From contig JARBUP010000038.1 of assembly GCA_029239575.1 (NCBI GenBank), forward strand, positions 1 through 15,725: DNA of 15,725 nucleotides, read 5' to 3'. The notes under the pieces are model-generated. The model did no database searches. It was given only the letters and a program-made list of their open reading frames with translations, and was not told where the DNA came from. Position numbers and translations under genes: made by a program. Below are positions 12,484-15,725 of this stretch, one piece after another (the stretch's first letter is position 1; each line of letters starts with the position of its first letter). The DNA comes from Bacillota bacterium. GTDB taxonomy: Bacteria > Bacillota > Clostridia > Tissierellales > Sedimentibacteraceae.

Positions 12484-14280
12484 CTAAATATTTTGATTTG
12501 CTATTTGATCAGCTAAATCATTTAAATAAATCCATCTTTCCATTTTTTCTTCTAATTGTTTTTCTATTTTGCTTTTTTCTTCCATTAAGTCTTGAAGTTT
12601 TACATAATCCGTTGAATTTTTTTCTAATTCCTTATTTAATTTTACTATATTTTCTTCAAGTTCTGCTATATCTTCATCTATTGAGTTATATTCTTGTTGT
12701 TCTTTAAATGAAAATTTTAACTTTTTTTGTTTAATCCTGTTGTCCTTATTTTCTTTATCATTATTAAGATTTTGTTTTTCTGAATTAAACTGTTTTTCAT
12801 TTGCGTTTTTAATTTGTAGGTAATCAGAATAACCTCCGTTATAATGATTTACTGTTCCATCCCCTACTAATTCTAATATTGTATCAACCACTTTATCTAA
12901 AAAATACCTATCATGGGATACAGTTATAACTGCACCATTAAAAGTATTTAAATAATCTTCTAATATAGTAAGTGTTTCTATATCCAAGTCATTTGTAGGC
13001 TCATCAAAAAGCAATATATTTGGTGCTTTCATTATTACACTTAATAAAAACAACCTTCTTTTTTCCCCACCCGAAAGGCGCTGTATTCTATTGTATTGTA
13101 AGTCAGGTGAAAATAAAAATTTCTCCAACATCTGAGATGCTGTTATGGTGCCATCAGAAGTTTCTATAATTTCTGCAATATTTTTTATATAATCAATTAC
13201 TTTTAAATTTTCATCCATTACATCGGGTATTTGAGAAAAATATCCTATTTTAACTGTATCACCAATTTCAATAGTACCTTCATCCGGCATAATTCTATTT
13301 GCTAACATATTTAAAAATGTTGATTTGCCTGCACCATTTACTCCAACAATTCCAATTCTTGCATCCCTTTTTACTGTATATTCAAAATTTTCTACTATTT
13401 TTTTATCTCCGAAACTTTTGCTTATATTTTTTATTTCAATTGTTTTTTTACCAAGCCTTGATGATACAGAACTTAGTTCAAGTTTTTCATCCGTATCCAA
13501 CCCAAGGGAATCTTTTAATATTTCAAATTGTTGAATTCTACCTTTAGCTTTAGTTCCTCTTGCTCTTGCACCTCTTTGAATCCATGCTAATTCTTTTCTA
13601 AAGAGTGTTTGTCTTTTTCTTTCTGAACTAAATTCACTATCTTCTCTTAGAGCTTTTAAATGTAGAAATTCAGAATAATTTCCTTCATAATTATATAAAT
13701 TCCCTTTATCAAGTTCTATAATGCGATTAGATATCCTGTCTAAAAAATACCTATCATGAGTTACCATTAAAATAGAACCCGTGTATTTTATTAAATAATT
13801 TTCAAGCCATAATATCATGTCATTGTCTAAATGGTTTGTAGGTTCATCAAGAATTAAAAGTTCACATGGATTCACTAATGCAGATGCTATAGCAACCCTT
13901 TTTCTTTGACCAACGGACAATAAATTTACATCTTTATCAAATTCAGTTATACCTAATTTATTTAAAATAGTTTTAGCTTCATATTCCATCAGTTGTTTTG
14001 TTTCAGTGTTTGAGTTTAAAAACACCTGTTCTATTACTGTGGTATCTTTGGAAAATTCAGGTGATTGAGGCAAATAACATATTCTGTTTCCATTACCTTT
14101 TATTATTTCTCCCATATCAGCTTCTTCTTCAGAAGCTATAATTTTAAGAAAAGTCGATTTTCCAGTGCCATTGACACCTACTACGCCTATCTTATCCCCT
14201 TCATTTAAATATAAATCAACTTCATTTAAAAGTATTTTTTCTCCGAAACTTTTACTAATTTTATTTAATGTTAAAATCAT
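12484..14280 (-). CDS. ABC-F family ATPase, Uup/YfmR-like
   Basis: A 598-aa soluble twin-ATPase protein without membrane segments, of the ABC-F translation-factor group. Domain 1 has Walker A GVNGTGKST (35-43), signature LSVGQ (121-125), Walker B LLILDEPTNHLD (141-152) and H-loop His175. A charged P-site linker (about 195-275, with ELAWIQRGARARGTKAKGR) follows. Domain 2 has GVNGAGKST (313-321), LSGGE (402-406), ILLFDEPTNDLD (422-433) and His456. A C-terminal coiled coil (535-585) marks the Uup/YfmR subtype, which binds the ribosomal E site and relieves stalled translation. The third residue of the first signature is Val instead of Gly. The start at 14280 is 7 nt from AAAGG. An in-frame TTG at 14295 lies upstream of the ribosome binding site and is rejected. 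Confidence 0.93.
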   Translation of the reverse strand: MILTLNKISKSFGEKILLNEVDLYLNEGDKIGVVGVNGTGKSTFLKIIASEEEADMGEIIKGNGNRICYLPQSPEFSKDTTVIEQVFLNSNTETKQLMEYEAKTILNKLGITEFDKDVNLLSVGQRKRVAIASALVNPCELLILDEPTNHLDNDMILWLENYLIKYTGSILMVTHDRYFLDRISNRIIELDKGNLYNYEGNYSEFLHLKALREDSEFSSERKRQTLFRKELAWIQRGARARGTKAKGRIQQFEILKDSLGLDTDEKLELSSVSSRLGKKTIEIKNISKSFGDKKIVENFEYTVKRDARIGIVGVNGAGKSTFLNMLANRIMPDEGTIEIGDTVKIGYFSQIPDVMDENLKVIDYIKNIAEIIETSDGTITASQMLEKFLFSPDLQYNRIQRLSGGEKRRLFLLSVIMKAPNILLFDEPTNDLDIETLTILEDYLNTFNGAVITVSHDRYFLDKVVDTILELVGDGTVNHYNGGYSDYLQIKNANEKQFNSEKQNLNNDKENKDNRIKQKKLKFSFKEQQEYNSIDEDIAELEENIVKLNKELEKNSTDYVKLQDLMEEKSKIEKQLEEKMERWIYLNDLADQIANQNI

Positions 14281-14337
14281 ATTTATACCTTTCAATTTTT
14301 ATTACAATAAAATTATTGTATTAGCTACTCCAACCGC

Positions 14338-15000
14338 TTATAATAATACTACATCATTAATAACTAATTTAAATCTTAATCTTAAAAATTCTGCTGCTCT
14401 TCTGCATAAAATCATTCTTTGTAAAAATATTTCAAAATAATCCATTACTGCGCATATTTTAGTATCTATAGTTAAATTAAGAGCTATTTCTTTTTTATTT
14501 ACATCTAAATTTAAACTTGAATGTTCTACTGAATAATTAACTCTGTCATGAATGTCAAATGTAGCAAAATCCCTGTTTCTTACTCTTGAACGTCTAACGT
14601 CACTTTTATCAGCTAAAATAATTGCAGCAGCTACTTCATTAACAGGTACAGCTGTTGACTCATCATGGTTTCCTATAGCTGATATTACTTTAGCTATTTC
14701 AGAAACATCCATACCCATTTTATCTAATATACGAAAAGCCATAATAGCGCCACTTTGAGCGTGATCAACTCTATTTACAACATTGCCTATATCGTGCATA
14801 TATCCTGCTATACTTGCAAGTTCTAATGTTCTTTGGTCGTATTCACTTAGTTTAGCAAGTATTTCATTTGCAACAGTTGCAACTTTAATTACATGAGCAA
14901 ATGAATGCTCTGTATATCCTAATGATATTAAAGATTCGTCTGCTTTGCTTATATATGTTTTTATTTCATTGCTATTTTTTATATCTTCAAAATTTATCAT
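14338..15000 (-). CDS. HD-domain (HDIG) phosphohydrolase-like protein
   Basis: A 220-aa HD superfamily protein of unknown substrate. The metal-binding pattern is complete: His36 (FAHVIKVA), His69-Asp70 in MHDIGN, His80 (DHAQSG), His112-Asp113 (GNHDE) and Asp131 in LADKSDVRRSRVRN. A C-terminal extension (about 155-220) is of mixed strand and helix character and ends in a hydrophobic, arginine-rich stretch. The protein is distinct from the HD protein of the folate operon, being longer and lacking the cysteine cluster. It begins 26 nt after pgeF and ends 57 nt before the ABC-F gene, so it is probably co-transcribed with both. ATG at 15000 is preceded by GAGG at 6 nt. A GTG four codons earlier (15012) overlaps that site and is less likely. 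Confidence 0.85.
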   Translation of the reverse strand: MINFEDIKNSNEIKTYISKADESLISLGYTEHSFAHVIKVATVANEILAKLSEYDQRTLELASIAGYMHDIGNVVNRVDHAQSGAIMAFRILDKMGMDVSEIAKVISAIGNHDESTAVPVNEVAAAIILADKSDVRRSRVRNRDFATFDIHDRVNYSVEHSSLNLDVNKKEIALNLTIDTKICAVMDYFEIFLQRMILCRRAAEFLRLRFKLVINDVVLL

Positions 15001-15026
15001 TAGTTTCCTCACTATTTATTTTAAAT

Positions 15027-15725
15027 TTATTTCATCATAATAATTCCAATCATTAAACCTCGCATACCTTTTTGTCCTCTATGGGAAAAAAACATGTCAT
15101 TATTGCATTTAGTACATAAGCTGCTTAATTCAATATTTTCTGATGACATACCTTCCTGCATCATTAAATATTTATTTATTTCCCACAAATCAAAATGATA
15201 TTTTTTTCCTTTTGTAATCATATAATTTTTAAAATTTTTATCTGTATCTATAAAAATATTTGCAACATCTTCATCTACTTCGAAACAACTCTGACAAAGT
15301 GAAGGTCCTATAACAGAAATAATATCCTTTGGATTTGAATTAAAGTCATTTTTGAATTTTTTTACCATGTTACCAGCAATATTTTGAACTGTTCCTTTCC
15401 AACCCGCATGTGCCATTCCTATGACTTTTTTTATTGGATCATAAAAATATATTGGTGTGCAGTCACCGTGACATGTTGTTAAAGCAATATTTTTTTTATC
15501 AGTTATTAAGCCGTCCACATCTATATATCCAGGAATTTCATTAAAGAATTTTCCTTTATCTTCATCGGACGCATATCTTATATTTGCTGTGTGAGTTTGA
15601 TAAGTTCGAACCATATCATGTTGATTTAAAGATAATTTTTCACACAATATTTCATAATTTTTATATACATTTTTCATGTCATCATTTGTAACAAGTGCAA
15701 GGTTCATTGAAGAAAAACATCCTTC
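15027..15725 (-). CDS. pgeF: Peptidoglycan editing factor PgeF (YlmD/YfiH family), 5' end beyond the window
   Basis: 232 codons are present and the frame stays open to the right edge. The first visible residues, EGCFSSMNLALVTNDD, match the internal family segment S-x-G-x-(F/Y)-x-S-x-N-L-x(6)-D-D. The methionine at 15707 is therefore internal, and the true start lies outside. The three zinc and catalytic residues are visible, numbered from that internal Met: His39 (TYQTHT), Cys83 (HGDCTP) and His100 (GMAHAGWKGT). The family (COG1496, formerly called laccase) is reported to remove mis-incorporated serine from peptidoglycan precursors and to act on purine nucleosides. A final RGQKGMRG near the C-terminus is conserved. 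It is the upstream gene of the visible minus-strand cluster. Confidence 0.93.
   Translation of the reverse strand, partial: EGCFSSMNLALVTNDDMKNVYKNYEILCEKLSLNQHDMVRTYQTHTANIRYASDEDKGKFFNEIPGYIDVDGLITDKKNIALTTCHGDCTPIYFYDPIKKVIGMAHAGWKGTVQNIAGNMVKKFKNDFNSNPKDIISVIGPSLCQSCFEVDEDVANIFIDTDKNFKNYMITKGKKYHFDLWEINKYLMMQEGMSSENIELSSLCTKCNNDMFFSHRGQKGMRGLMIGIIMMK

Noticed and set aside
13299..13547. Plus-strand open frames inside the ABC-F gene, and similar antisense frames elsewhere
   Set aside because: They are low-complexity antisense shadows of conserved genes with no ribosome binding site or recognisable family.
15027..15707. PgeF as a complete gene starting at 15707
   Set aside because: No ribosome binding site precedes that ATG, the frame is open to the window edge, and the residues before it match the family, so the gene is truncated by the window.

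Overview
The window is AT-rich throughout, with strong AGGAGG-type ribosome binding sites, a few GTG starts and AT-rich intergenic regions. The gene content is that of an endospore-forming, anaerobic low-GC Bacillota, most likely in Clostridia or Tissierellia. The evidence is a GerM-type sporulation lipoprotein, the redox repressor Rex, a Clostridium symbiosum-like glutamate dehydrogenase and a manganese catalase. The genus cannot be fixed from the sequence alone.

Layout. (1) 1-389, minus strand: the N-terminal part of a manganese catalase, cut by the window edge. (2) 608-4560, plus strand: a compact folate (pterin branch) operon behind a strong promoter at 559-587. Its order is folE, an HD-domain hydrolase, folP, a folB-folK fusion, then an AI-2E/YtvI-type membrane protein. 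(3) 4719-5366, minus: a hemolysin III/PAQR-family membrane protein, convergent with the operon. (4) 5367-5759: a gene-free stretch holding two copies of a 27-nt repeat, two hairpins and the gdh terminator. (5) 5760-7103, minus: glutamate dehydrogenase, then a 438-bp gene-free stretch. (6) 7542-8183, minus: rex. (7) 8330-10037, minus: a PiT phosphate permease with a DUF47/PhoU-like partner. (8) 10292-11293, plus: an orphan substrate-binding lipoprotein, convergent on a shared terminator with (9). (9) 11338-15725, minus: pgeF (partial), an HD-domain protein, a Uup/YfmR-like ABC-F ATPase and gerM.

How the genes work together. FolE makes dihydroneopterin triphosphate, FolB and FolK carry dihydroneopterin to the pyrophosphorylated pterin, and FolP joins that to p-aminobenzoate. 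The step between FolE and FolB, removal of the triphosphate, has no recognised enzyme here. The HD-domain protein encoded between folE and folP is the natural candidate. Dihydrofolate synthase, dihydrofolate reductase and the pABA genes are not in the window. The PiT permease and DUF47 protein form a phosphate-uptake pair. Rex and the probably NAD-linked glutamate dehydrogenase are neighbours on the same strand, but each has its own promoter and terminator.

The most interesting points are the HD protein as candidate dihydroneopterin triphosphate phosphohydrolase, hairpins sitting directly against the ribosome binding sites of the folate operon, the unexplained repeat/hairpin element at 5532-5698, and a phased array of PhoP-box-like hexamers upstream of the phosphate permease. 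I saw no phage, transposase, CRISPR, rRNA or tRNA.
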